From Hippasteria phrygiana (taxonomy: Eukaryota > Echinodermata > Asteroidea > Valvatida > Goniasteridae): a stretch of 64,000 bases of DNA. Under the pieces are notes generated by a model. It ran no database searches. It saw only the letters and a list, made by a program, of their open reading frames with translations, and had not been told where the DNA came from. Positions 28,001 through 40,400 of this stretch are shown here, in pieces; within the stretch, counting starts at the first letter, position 1, and the number at the start of each line of letters is the position of its first letter. Location: NCBI GenBank assembly GCA_037893225.1, contig JAZGUH010000361.1:1-64000 (forward strand), in the 5' to 3' direction. A program made the translations under genes and the position numbers.

Positions 28001-31000
28001 ATTAAAACTTGCTGGAAATCTTTTGGGGGGGGGGGGGGGGCTTGCAAAGTGCTACCAACTTGCACAGCCGGTAGCTTTTGGGAATAAGTCAGAGGGTTCT
28101 GGATGAAACATTCACCAATGAAATGAGAAGTCTCCCAATACAAGGCTAAAAGCCACTCTAGGTAAAGAGCAGCAACAGGTGGTTGGGTTGGCCACATTTT
28201 AGGTTGCCAACCCCACCACTCTGACATTTTTCCCGGGTCCACATCTAAATAGAGGATAAATCTTCAATATAATTATACCAAAGAAATTATCCCAATTTTC
28301 AGACCTATAGACCGAGGCGGGGTAACTTCCACCATTGGTGAGACAAACTCACCTCCCCCCGGAAGATAAGCTCATGAATATGTATGAGGTATAATAATAA
28401 ACAGGACTCAATGAAGCAACGCTATTGGCAGAAGCCTGTCATTTTAATACTCCATCATGTACTTAGCTGCTTGGGTAACACAAACTTTAGAATACTCACT
28501 AAAAACATCATCGACAGCTTTGGAAGACTTCTTGTTTCTTTCCTTCACGATGCTTCGGTTGTCTCTTGCTGACCTGTGACCTTGCTTTGTTGTAACCTCT
28601 GATCTCTTGACCTGCCTAGTTTGACCTCTGTCCCCACGTTTTATGGTACCATTGCTAGGCTGGTTCAGAGCGGGGCCTTTGGCGCGGTGCTCAATTTGCC
28701 CGTCTCTGTGAAGGATTGCTTTCCCGCGGGCAATTCTGCGATCGACCGTTAGATCTTCATCCGAACTAGAATCAGACATAACTTGTTCATTTTTATTTCC
28801 TCTTGTGTGAGTTGCTTTGGACGCGGTGTTTACAGTGCGTCTCCTGTGGTGCGGCGGAGCTTTCGTTTTCCCAGATGTATTGGATGATCGGTATTCATCC
28901 ATTTTTGTCCTGGTAAGAGGTGAGTTTGTCGTCGATTTCTCATCACCACTTACATCTTCCTTATCACTGAGGTCACTGTTGCTGAGGAACTGTGATGCCG
29001 CACCATGGTCATCTTCAACATCGATGTCCTCATCGTGCGTAGTCCTGTTACGGTCACCGTGGGAGCTATCACTATCTCTGTCACTGTCTGTTGCTGGTTC
29101 TTCTCTGGTCGACTGCGGCAAAGGATGAGAAAAATCTTCCAAGTATCGATAATAATAGAAGATAAATAAATAAATCAATCAATCAAACAAACAGTGCATC
29201 ACTTTTTTTTCAGATAAAAACTGTGAAATATTCAGAATTTAGAAATATATATTACCTGGTTGATATCTGATGCAGACGGAGGGGGAGAGACGTATTTGGC
29301 CATGGTTATACCTTCTTCAGTCTTGACGTGTCGCTGAAAATAAATAACACAGATTTGAATGGTGGAGTAGCTGCACTGTTACACCATGTAACAGTCGGTC
29401 TAGAGCATAGAGAACCGTTCCCGCATAGAACCAGAGGTCTACTCAATGTTTCAACTAGTGTGCTCTAGTCATCAGGAGATTTACAGGGGTGAAAAAAATC
29501 AAAAAAATTTGGATTATTTTAATGTCGTTTCTCATTTTGATACTTTGATGTCTTTAAGCTCAGAGATCTGCGACCGGATCTGGATGAGTGGTCTATCATG
29601 TTAAAGAGACAATTATACGTGGCACAATAACAGCACGGGAATCAGCTGATTTATTGATGATTCAGTTGATATCAGGTGATAAAGTCCAATTCTGGTACAC
29701 TTTATTGACTCACATTGTGTAGTATATGACAGTCAAGCACATGAATTCACTTCAAACTTTGACTGCTGTGTGGGTGATATACTTATTTACAGCCTGTTCC
29801 TCTATAGGGTCCCTAGTAAGGCATGCGGTACACAGTCATACCTGCATGAGGTCCTTGGCGAGGCATGAGGTATACAGCCTTACCTGCATGAGGTCCTTGG
29901 CGAGGCATGAGGTATACAGCCTTACCTGCATGAGGTCCTTGGCGAGGCATGAGGTATACAGCCTTACCTGCATGAGGTCCTTGGCGAGGCATGAGGTATA
30001 GTCTTAAATCAGGTCTTTGAGTGAGGCACAAAGTATACACTTACACCTGCATGAGGTCCTTGGTGAGTCGGCTCTCACCTGCATGAGGTCCTCGGTGAAG
30101 CATAATTTATACAGTATAACCTGTTTGAGGTCCAAGGCAAGGCATGATCATAGTCTACAGTTTCACCCATGTGAGGGCCTTGGTAAGGCATGAGGTGTCT
30201 TACCTGTATGAGGTCCTTGGTGAGGCATGAGGTATCCGCTCTCAATGCAAACATGTTGTGCAGACCAAACAGTTCTCCCTGCTGCTTCTTGTCACCAGCT
30301 ACTGCAGTGAAGTACCTCATGGGGTTTTCCGATGTCACTGCAGCACTCGCCAATTGCTGACCAGGAAATAGAAACCATTAGGCAAATCAGGAGTCCATAA
30401 ATCGGGAGTCTCAGTCTACAACTTTGGTTCCTTAGGATACCTTTACACTGGGAGTAAATTTTACGCTGACAAAGATTTCTATTACCCCATAAGTTGTTTA
30501 TTTTTTGTATTTTCAACTTTGCTTAAATAGATGAATAGAGCCGATAACTACCAGTTAAGGCAGACAAAATAGGCATACTAATTTCCCACTGCCTCGAGTA
30601 TTTGCACCGATCGGTTAGCAAAAAGCTGCCAATTTCATGATAATATATTTGTATATACTGCAAAGGATAGTGCAGTACAAATTTTTTGTTTATTTAGCTT
30701 TTTGCTCAATGATAAATATATAGAAATGATATATAACAAGATGTGCCAGTTCCAAATTCACCAGTTCCTTCAACCACTTTTAAAAGGGCAATTTGTCTAA
30801 ACAGCCCCAATGACCTATACCTCCTTTAGACAAAATACAAATTTTGTGAAGGTAATAAGACATTTAATGCTATTACCCTTACTACTGGTCAAGGGAAGAT
30901 AGTCAGTGACTTATTCCTCATTTTGACAGAGCGAGTCACATATTTTGAGGGGCAATATATGAACCACTACTGCCCTCATTACCGGTCAATATACTGACCT

Positions 31001-31449
31001 GCTTGTAAACCTGCCTTAGGTACATATTCTCCTCGATTGACCCTGTGGAGATAAGCCGATAGACCCTGACATCCCGATGCTGGCCGATACGGTAGGCCCT
31101 GTCCTGGGCCTGGAGGTCATAGGTCGGGTTCCAGTTGGGGTCAAAGATGATGACAACATTGGCACCTGTAAGGTTCAGTCCCAGACCTCCAGCTCTGTTT
31201 TATTTTTTAAATAACCAACAAAATTCAGGATATTCCATAAAAAGGTAATAGAAAATATTTTTGTTTAGTTAAGAGAAATGTTTACAGTTTTATTAAAATT
31301 ATACTATTAAAATTATACTTTGCAAAAATTACCAAAAAGTACACAATTTTTATTTTTTTTAATTTTAACTGTAATTCTTAAATTTCTTCAGAAGTACATC
31401 ACACAAGCCTATAACACATTCCGCTTAATAGTTTGTCAAACTCTTTATA

Positions 31450-31482
<33 letters not shown>

Positions 31483-34400
31483 CAGCATTTGAAATCTTTT
31501 TATAGCTTTGGCTTCTGTTAACCTTTGCTAATATTATTCCCTGCCAGTATATATTCAACATTATTATATTACCTCATGCATATTTATGAGCCAAGCTACT
31601 GATTTCTTTGGTCGATATCCCATTGCTTCAAGCAAGTAAATACAGTATAGTCCATTTGGTTCATATGATGAAGAGGAAGACAACACTGGGGTCTGTGTTG
31701 AATTCAGTGATGTATTAATTAAACCACCTCATGCATATTTATGAGCCAAGCTACTGATTTCATTGGGCGAGAGTAAAGTGCTTCAAGGAGGTGCATATTG
31801 TTTAGATTTGAAACTCACTTGGTTGATATGAGGAAGAGGAAGATATCAGGGTCCGTGTTGAACTCATGGACGTACTTCTGCCGGTCCTGAGCTGGCGTCT
31901 TCCCGTCGAGTCGCCTGTAGACATAGTCCGTCGTCTTGAGGTACATCTCAAAGATGTTGAGGAGCTGGGTGTAGTAGGAGAAGAGGAGGACCTTGCTGCC
32001 TTCTTGCTTGAAGATGCCAAGAAGCTTCTCAAGGATCTAAAAACATCAAAAACCGCAAGGCGTAAGACTTTGTTTATGAGGGGAAAGAAATAACTTGATC
32101 CCAATGGCCAATAGCTGATTATTTTGCTGCAGGAGACTTCCATTACACTCTGCAGGGCTTCAGAATGTGGGAAAAGGTATCAATGTGCACAACGCCTGGT
32201 AAAAAATTGCAATATAGGGCAGTCATGCTAATCCATTCCTAACCTTTAAGTTCCATCCTGGGGCAATTTCAGGCAAGAACTTTCATTATAACCTCATGAA
32301 TACAGACAACGGACATAGCCGCGGTTTTAAAAAGACCACCTGGCTGGTTGCCATCTATATGTGCATTCCTGCGCATGCTCAATCCATTATGTTTTAACTA
32401 TATTGGTCTTGAATGGGTGTGTAATGAATAGATTGGACTTTTTCAAAAAAAGCTTTCATTCACTTGGAAGGGGGTTCCAAGTGCGATGAAAAGGACCATT
32501 CTATTCAGTGTGGTGCCTATTGTTTGCATATGCGCTTGGCTGCACAGCCCATAGCCCTACATGGCACACCAGCCTCCCATCAATAACAGCCAGACAATAA
32601 GCCAATTCAGTATCTCAAAGGTCAAAGGTTATTCGGGATAAAATTGCTGACGTAATGTCACGCCATGTTACGCAAACACCCATTCTGATTGAATTTAACA
32701 TGTGCGCGTTGTGCGACCACATTTTGAGTTCACACGCGTGCGTTAGGTCACGCGGGTCTTTCCTCAAGCCCCCGTTTAAGTTAGCCCACTAAGCCAGTTC
32801 AGTATTTCAACTGCGCATGTGCACAATTACATTTTATCCCGAATGACCCACGTGACCTCACGCGCGCGCGTGAACGCAAAAGGTGGTCGCACAACGCGCA
32901 CGTGTTAAATTCAATCAGAATGGGCGTTCGCGTAACATGGCGTGACATTACGTCAGCAATTTTATCCCAAATAACCTTTGACCTTTGAGATACCGAACTG
33001 GCTTATTATCATTTAATACCACAGTTCTTGTGCAAGCTTGCTCCTATACATAAGAACAGGAAACGAATGCAGAGTGTGATGAGGGCTTTTACGTTTTGGT
33101 AACGGCCTACCTGCATTTTACCACAGTAAGAGGGGTCGGACAGTGTGCAGAACCGTGCTTCCCTGCTCAGCGCGACAAATTGTGGGTGGCGGGCAAACGC
33201 GATGTCGCAGTACCTCTGTGCCTTCTTCCGCTGCTTGTCGGACATGCTGACGTCTGGGGTGAGTAACGCGATGTGATTGGACACCTTGATCAGCAGGCTC
33301 ATGAAGGTCATCGTCAACGCTTTCACCTTTTCACCTTCAGAGTTGTACTGTGAAGTTGTTTGGTGGGGAAAGGTTGAAACATTAAAGCCGTATTGTCCGT
33401 GCTCATCAACAGATTGTATTTTTTCCTCTCCAAAAGCTATGAAAAAAAAACCAATGTTTTATCTTTGGCATCTGCAAACTTTTGAACAGGACCTTCTATT
33501 TTTGAATAATTTAGTATTCGAACATTCAAACATATTTGACACTTGCCGATAAAGTTTTTTTTACGCGTCAGCTGCAACTGCATGCTGTGCTGGTAAAAAG
33601 TTGCAAGCAAAAGCACACCGGTGTTGTCACAAGCGGCCATTGATATTATGGACCGCCCTATAAATTTTTTTGCATGCGCCTGTTGTATCAAGATCATTAC
33701 GGGTACGTATAGCGTTCTGGTAACAAGAAACCAAAAACTCCGCAATGGAGGAACTAAATACATGTATTGTGAAGCTGCTAATCACTTGAAATATGTCAAC
33801 TAATTATTCGATAACTAAAGCTTCGGCAGATTCTTTTGTTCGATGTCTCGTTCGCAAAGCAGTAACTTTTGTATTTCTAGCCCGAGACAAAAAGCAATTT
33901 GAAAAATAAAATTATTTTTTCAGGGTGAAACTCCACAAAGGCACAGACCGTGTCCTTCAAGTCAGTTCACTCAACTGCTTTTCATTGCAAATGTACAAGT
34001 ATTGGCACAGTAATTACAGAATGTGATCAGCTCCATCAAAATGAGGAATAAGATGGAAAATCCATTTTGAGCTTTGTACAACACTGACGAGTGGGTCATT
34101 CTATAAATTTTAGGGGTGTGCACTTACGGGTACTAAAAGAACCGGATACCCGATTAAAAAAGATACGGATATACCCGATTGAACAAAATACGGGTACCCG
34201 GGTACCCGTTAAAGAAACCCAACCCAAAACTTCCACAATGGCCAGCACATGTTCAATTACAATCAAAAGAGGGCGCACTTCAAATACAAGCAAAAGGGCG
34301 CTATTAAAAAGAACAGATGCCATGTTGAAAAATGGTCACGCAGCAGACGGGCGACTGAAAATCGCTATACTGAACGATCGCTATACCGAACAAAATCTGT

Positions 34401-37400
34401 GGATCCCATGATGTTCGTTATAGCGGCGTTCCAATGTACAACCTTTGCACCAACCTTATAGCAACATTGCATACGCATCAGATGACTCCCACAGTCACAC
34501 GTTTCCTTCTGTTTGAGAACCAACTGCATATCGTCCGATTCCAGCAGTGCCTTGTATATGCTCAGCTGTAGCTGGGACAGTTTACAAAACACCACTTTCT
34601 CATCTGTCCAACAGTAAAAATCACTTGGGAAGTTACATTTAAATCAGTGTGAAAGCCTGCTGTGACCCACATCTGCCGCACTGCACACACTGTTACTTTT
34701 CTTTGACATAGTTTAGGCTTTCAAGCAGACCCAGGTGAAAAAGTAGGAGAATAGTAGGATCAAAATTTACCCCCAAAAACAGGAGAAAAGTAGGACTTTT
34801 GTGGGATTTCAGGAGTAGTTTTTGTTGATACTCACCCGCGTCCACAGCATGACAAGCCTCATTTGGCATGTTCTCTACTCGCAACACTTGTGCTCCATCC
34901 TCAACTAAGCTCTTGGAAGTCAAGTTGCAGTACTCCTGCACCAAAGCCCTTTGTAGTGTGATTTTCATATGACAGTGTAACACTGTTATTATTCAATGAA
35001 ATATTCAATGAGATTTCATTTTTCGGAGTTCCTTGACAAAAAAAAGTAGGAACAAGTAGGACAAAAATAGGAATTTCAGGAAAAAATTAGGAAAAGTAGG
35101 AGCAAGGTGAACAAAAATTAGGAAAAAGTAGGAAAAAATAGGAATACTTGAAAGCCTGCATATTTTCTTTATACTTCAGACCAGACCACTGCAGTGAATA
35201 CAGTAACTAAACAATCTCACAGTAAAGGATCATTTCATAACGCGGTATCAATTGCGGTAATGCATCAATTGTGGTACCAGCATTAATGCCCTGCCAGGGA
35301 TCGAAATATCCACTGGACCGCTGGACCGCGTCCAGTGATTTGAGCGTTGGTCTAGTGAACTCTTGACCGAATTGGTCCGGTGGTCTAGTGATTTTTTTCA
35401 TACACTGCGTGAAATGCTATCACTAAAGTCCATTTTTTTTCTAAATCTGGTGAACTGAAAAAGCCCCATAATTTCTAGAATAGCCATGTTTAGTTTTGAG
35501 GCAGGGAGTTTCAATCAAAACAGCATTTCTAAACCCCTCCCCCAACAAGGTTAGCAAAGGGGGGGGGGGGAAATTGAAACATTACACTCATTCAAAACAC
35601 TGTATTCTTATGTTTACCATTGGTCTTGTGAAATACCTTCTGGTCTTGTGAAATACCTTCTGGTCTAGTAAGATTTTTGTGCTACTAGCCCAGCTGTCTA
35701 GTAGATTTTTACCTGAAATTCGACCCCTGCCTGCTGGCTGATATAATGAGATTACTCTATACAGGTCAGTGCACTCATGCAGTTTCATCACAACAATATT
35801 CAATAAGCCATTAGCGAGTTAAATTTGAATAACATCTGGTACACTGACGTGCTCAAAATGCTTTGCACATTTTAACTTTAAATTCTCCAGACCAAAGAGA
35901 CTGTTACTATATCACGTGATTCGGGGCAAGCCTTATGCTAGCAACCCCCAGCTCTGGAATGGTCTGGTGTCTTTGTGCCATTCTCACCCATTGTGAACAA
36001 TGTATTGGTGCTAAGCGTCTCTTACGTAACTATGCAAGAGCTTGCCCCGAATCATGTGATATAGCAACAGTGTCTTTGGTCTGGAGAATTCAAAGTTAAA
36101 ATGTGCCAAGTATTTGGAGCAAGTCAGTGTAATAGATGTTATTCAAATTTTACTCGCAAATGGCTTATTGCAGCTCTCTGATTAACTATCTCGGTGGACA
36201 ATTGGGGCTTCAAGTATTCCACAAAGTCCATCACAACTTCACAAGTCAAATCACAGGTAAGTTCATCACTAGCTACAGGGGATGCACCAGGATAAAGGAA
36301 TGCCTTTGTTTCAATTCATTTGAATAGCTTGTGACTTGACTTGAAACGGGAGTTGTGATGCGACTTGCGAGGGACTTGATTACAACTCTAACACAAATAT
36401 CTAGTATCGACCGATATCGTATTACAAGTACCTTGTCCCAGGTTGAAGGGAAACGTGACCATATGCAGCTACACAAACAATGACCAACTGACTAAATTAT
36501 TCAAAAGCTTATAATGGTTTTTAAAAATGCATGGCATTTTGAAGAAAACAAGAATCAACGATGATTTTCAAAGAGGTGTCAAATTTATGCAACAAACTAC
36601 CCCCGTAGTACAAAGGTTAGAGACATGCTGTTCAGGTATAAAATTTACCATTCAAGCGATCCATGCCGCTTAATACTTGGTCAAGTTAAGGAACAATGAA
36701 TATTAGGACTTTGACAAGTCAACAAATGTACATCAAGGTTCTCTATGACAACAGTGGAGACAGTGAAAATCCGCGAACGCGGAATCACGGACGGAATCGC
36801 GGAATAAAAAAAAGTGTCAAGAATGGAATTGAAGATTTTAAACGAAAAAACCCCATGGAAAACGCATTTCAAAATAAGATTGAATGAGAATCATATTACA
36901 TTCAATTAAATATTATAAAAAAGTGTACTGATAAGGTTTCTTAATAACAGAAGAATCACGTTAAAATGACAAGGCAGCATACCGTCAATCACGCAACGTA
37001 AACTCCAGCCGATTATGTACATGTACATGACAGTGTACACAGTTAAACGTGTATCGACCTCCAAACACGGACGTCCTAAGTCCCTCTTTTGTTTGTACTT
37101 TAACCTTTTCGGAAGACTCCCATAGGTTTTGTACACGATCTTAATCGCGGACGTATTCTGGGAATCGCGGACGATATTGTTCCCTTTGTTATACGTCCAT
37201 GTTTGTTTGGGAGAACAAACGCAGTACCACTCGTACACTAATTCATTTATAATTTGGGCTAGTCACGCACATGGGGCCTGACCTGATTTCATTCGATTCC
37301 GCTGGTATGCTGCGGCAGAATAAATACATGTACCTTGTGCAATGATCCAGCAGTCGGATTCGTGGCCCAAATCATGCCAAGCCGACATAGGGGTGAAACC

Positions 37401-40400
37401 CTCCTGTTACTGGATGTGATTTACGTGCGCGTGCGTGTGCACGTGCTTCTCTTGTAAACATTTCACGCTGTGAAGATTTTATTTCATCTTTTTAAAATGC
37501 CCGCTGTGCTCATCAAAATTGGAAAATGCCCGTCTAAAATCATTCAGAATCAGTCGGATTGTCAGGTTTATAACTCTGGGTTCTTTATTAACTGTTCACT
37601 TCTGGAAATTTCTTTTGGGGAGGGACGTAATGATTGGGCGACTACACGAGACAACTCATAATCATGTATGTAATGGGGATGCTTTCAGGTTAGTGATTTT
37701 GCCAATTATCAATACGTACCGTTTACTGATCAGGGAGGTAATTCTATTCAAAAGGCTTCAAATTCCAGAAAAACGAAGAACAAAAACACAGAATTTTAAA
37801 AATTTCAGAACGGAAAATGCAAAATTTTGGAACGGATTTTCACTGTCTCTACAACAGGGCCTTTTGACGAGGGGGGGGGAGACAAGCAAAAGTTAACCTT
37901 TGGTAGGCAGCTCATGGCTGATCAGAGCCTTGGTGCGTCGTATCATCCACTGGTCTCTCAGCTCCGCAAACGCACTCAACACTATGAACCAAAGAAACAG
38001 ACACATTTTAACCCTGACCCTACTGTGGGTATTTTGCCATGCATGGATCCAACAATATCCAACAGCAGCTGAAGTGTCAAGCCTGCTGAACCCACAGGAT
38101 CTAACAGCTAGAACTAAATATCTTTTGTTCATTACCCAGATCAACAATATCCAACAGCAGTTGAAGTGTCAAGCCTGCTGAACCCACAGGAGCTAACAGC
38201 TAGAACTAAATATCTTGTGTTCATTACCCAGATCAACAATATCCAACAGCAGTTGAAGTGTCAAGCCTGCTGAACCCACAGGAGCTAACAGCTAGAACTA
38301 AATATCTTTTGTTCATTGCCCAGATCAACAATATCCAACAGCAGTTGAAGTGTCAAGCCTGCTGAACCCACAGGAGCTAACAGCTAGAACTAAATATCTT
38401 TTGTTCATTGCCCAGATCAACAATATCCAACAGCAGCTGAAGTGTCAAGCCTGCTGAACCCACAGGAGCTAACAGCTAGAACTAAATATCTTGTGTTCAT
38501 TACCCAGATCAACAATATCCAACAGCAGTTGAAGTGTCAAGCCTGCTGAACCCACAGGAGCTAACAGCTAGAACTAAATATCTTGTGTTCATTACCCAGA
38601 TCAACAATATCCAACAGCAGTTGAAGTGTCAAGCCTGCTGAACCCACAGGAGCTAACAGCTAGAACTAAATATCTTGTGTTCATTACCCAGATCAACAAT
38701 ATCCAACAGCAGTTGAAGTGTCAAGCCTGCTGAACCCACAGGAGCTAACAGCTAGAACTAAATATCTTTTGTTCATTACCCAGATCAACAATATCCAACA
38801 GCAGCTGAAGTGTCAAGCCTGCTGAACCCACAGGAGCTAACAGCTAGAACTAAATATCTTGTGTTCATTACCCAGATCAATAATATCCAACAGCAGCTGA
38901 AGTGTCAAGCCTGCTGAACCCACAGGAGCTAACAGCTAGAACTAAATATCTTTTATTCATTGCCCAGATCAACAATATCCAACGGCAGTTGAAGTGTCAG
39001 GCCTGCTGAACCCACAGGAGCTAACAGCTAGAACTAAATATCTTTTGTTCATTGCCCAGATCAACAATATCAAACAAAAACATTTTGTATCCTGTTGGCT
39101 TTAGCAGGGTTTAATCTGGTTAAGTTGCAGATAAATGCAATAAAATGTTCTATAAGGGGAAATTTCCCCTTGAAGTTTTGTACCTCTTTATCCTTTACTC
39201 TAAAATAGATATAAATACTTCCCCCACCTCTACAAAAAAAACGAAAGACAAAAATCTGACCCCCAAATATTCCAATTTCCACGGTGTTTATGACAAAATC
39301 AAACCACCAAGCAAATCAATTCTAATATGAGTCTGCAACTGGACTAGCGAACAGCAATTTTTACAATTGTAGCCTGATCAGTGTGTGATAGCACTGTTCA
39401 CCCTCAGGTCCAAGCTACTATAAAATGAGAGAAGAAAAGGAAGCAATTTTCAGTTTAACAGTAGTGGAAGGAAAACTCTAGAGAACAAGTTTTCCTGGGA
39501 AAACCCACGCAGTCAGGTCAGGACTGAAAACCAATCCACAAGGTGCACCTGGACGGGAATCGAACCAGGGTCCCCAGAGGTGAAGGCGAGGGGATGAACC
39601 ACTAAACCATTGACCGCCACCGAAAACCTGACGGCAGCACTGAAAATAATACAATACTCCGAATAATCCTTTTCTTCCTCCGTTCCTCCGTCAGAAAATT
39701 AATTTCTTTTCTATATCTACCTCAAGTGAATAAATACCAAATAAAGACAGGGAAATGGCAAAAACAGTTTGGTGAACATTTTGGAATGGTCGAGCGGCGA
39801 AAACTCGCTCATTTTATTTCTATACACCCTGGCCCCATACATTCCACATAAATCTCAGATTTCATATAAATCTGCGAAATAAAATTCGCTCACAAAAAGC
39901 TGTTCACTTATCGGATAAAGTACAATCGAGTTTGCCAGAAATTAGAAAGCTATTTGAAAACACTTCCCAGATGACTGCATTATGTGCGAAGTAACTCGAG
40001 GGAACTTCGTCCGAGGCATGGTGAACGGTATATGTCCGGCATTTCTGCTGGCGCTCGGAGGCCACGAAAAACCCCTTTTCTTTTTTAACCCTCACTCACT
40101 AGGGTGTGTAGAAAATCCTATTAAAATTGGAGGATTCAGGACTGTTAGGGTTAAAGAGGAAACGTGGGTGCATCCTAGTATGCCGATCGAGGGTGCACTC
40201 CCTGGCTCCGTGCCCTAGGTTGGGGGTAGGTGAGTATAAAGCGAGGTTCGAATGCTCAACCGAGAAGAATAACATTGTGCAAATCGTGCCGTTAAATAGC
40301 GAAACTTAGCGCTGTAGGCCACAATGGCCATTACGTAAGTGCTCAATTGAGCATGCATATCGTTCGATAACAAAAAGAAATGTCACAATCTACGGTACCT

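Noticed and set aside
29813..30040. Repetitive open frame ([14 protein letters not shown] units) in ERCC6L2 intron 18.
   Set aside because: It is a frame of the 42-bp minisatellite, and differs from the exon 18 reading frame.
31001..31011. Donor GTTTAC for ERCC6L2 exon 17.
   Set aside because: Using it removes the conserved VYKQ; GTCAGT 12 bases later fits the family better.
37519..37896. A 125-codon + strand frame.
   Set aside because: It lies within the end of the hAT-like element and antisense to ERCC6L2 exon 13, with no family resemblance.
37975..37981. Acceptor TTGAG five bases inside ERCC6L2 exon 13.
   Set aside because: It would shift the frame and hit a stop; the CATAG acceptor keeps frame and vertebrate length.
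38050..39061. Regular repeats that might be taken for a CRISPR array.
   Set aside because: The whole 92-bp unit repeats without unique spacers, and the context is an animal gene intron.
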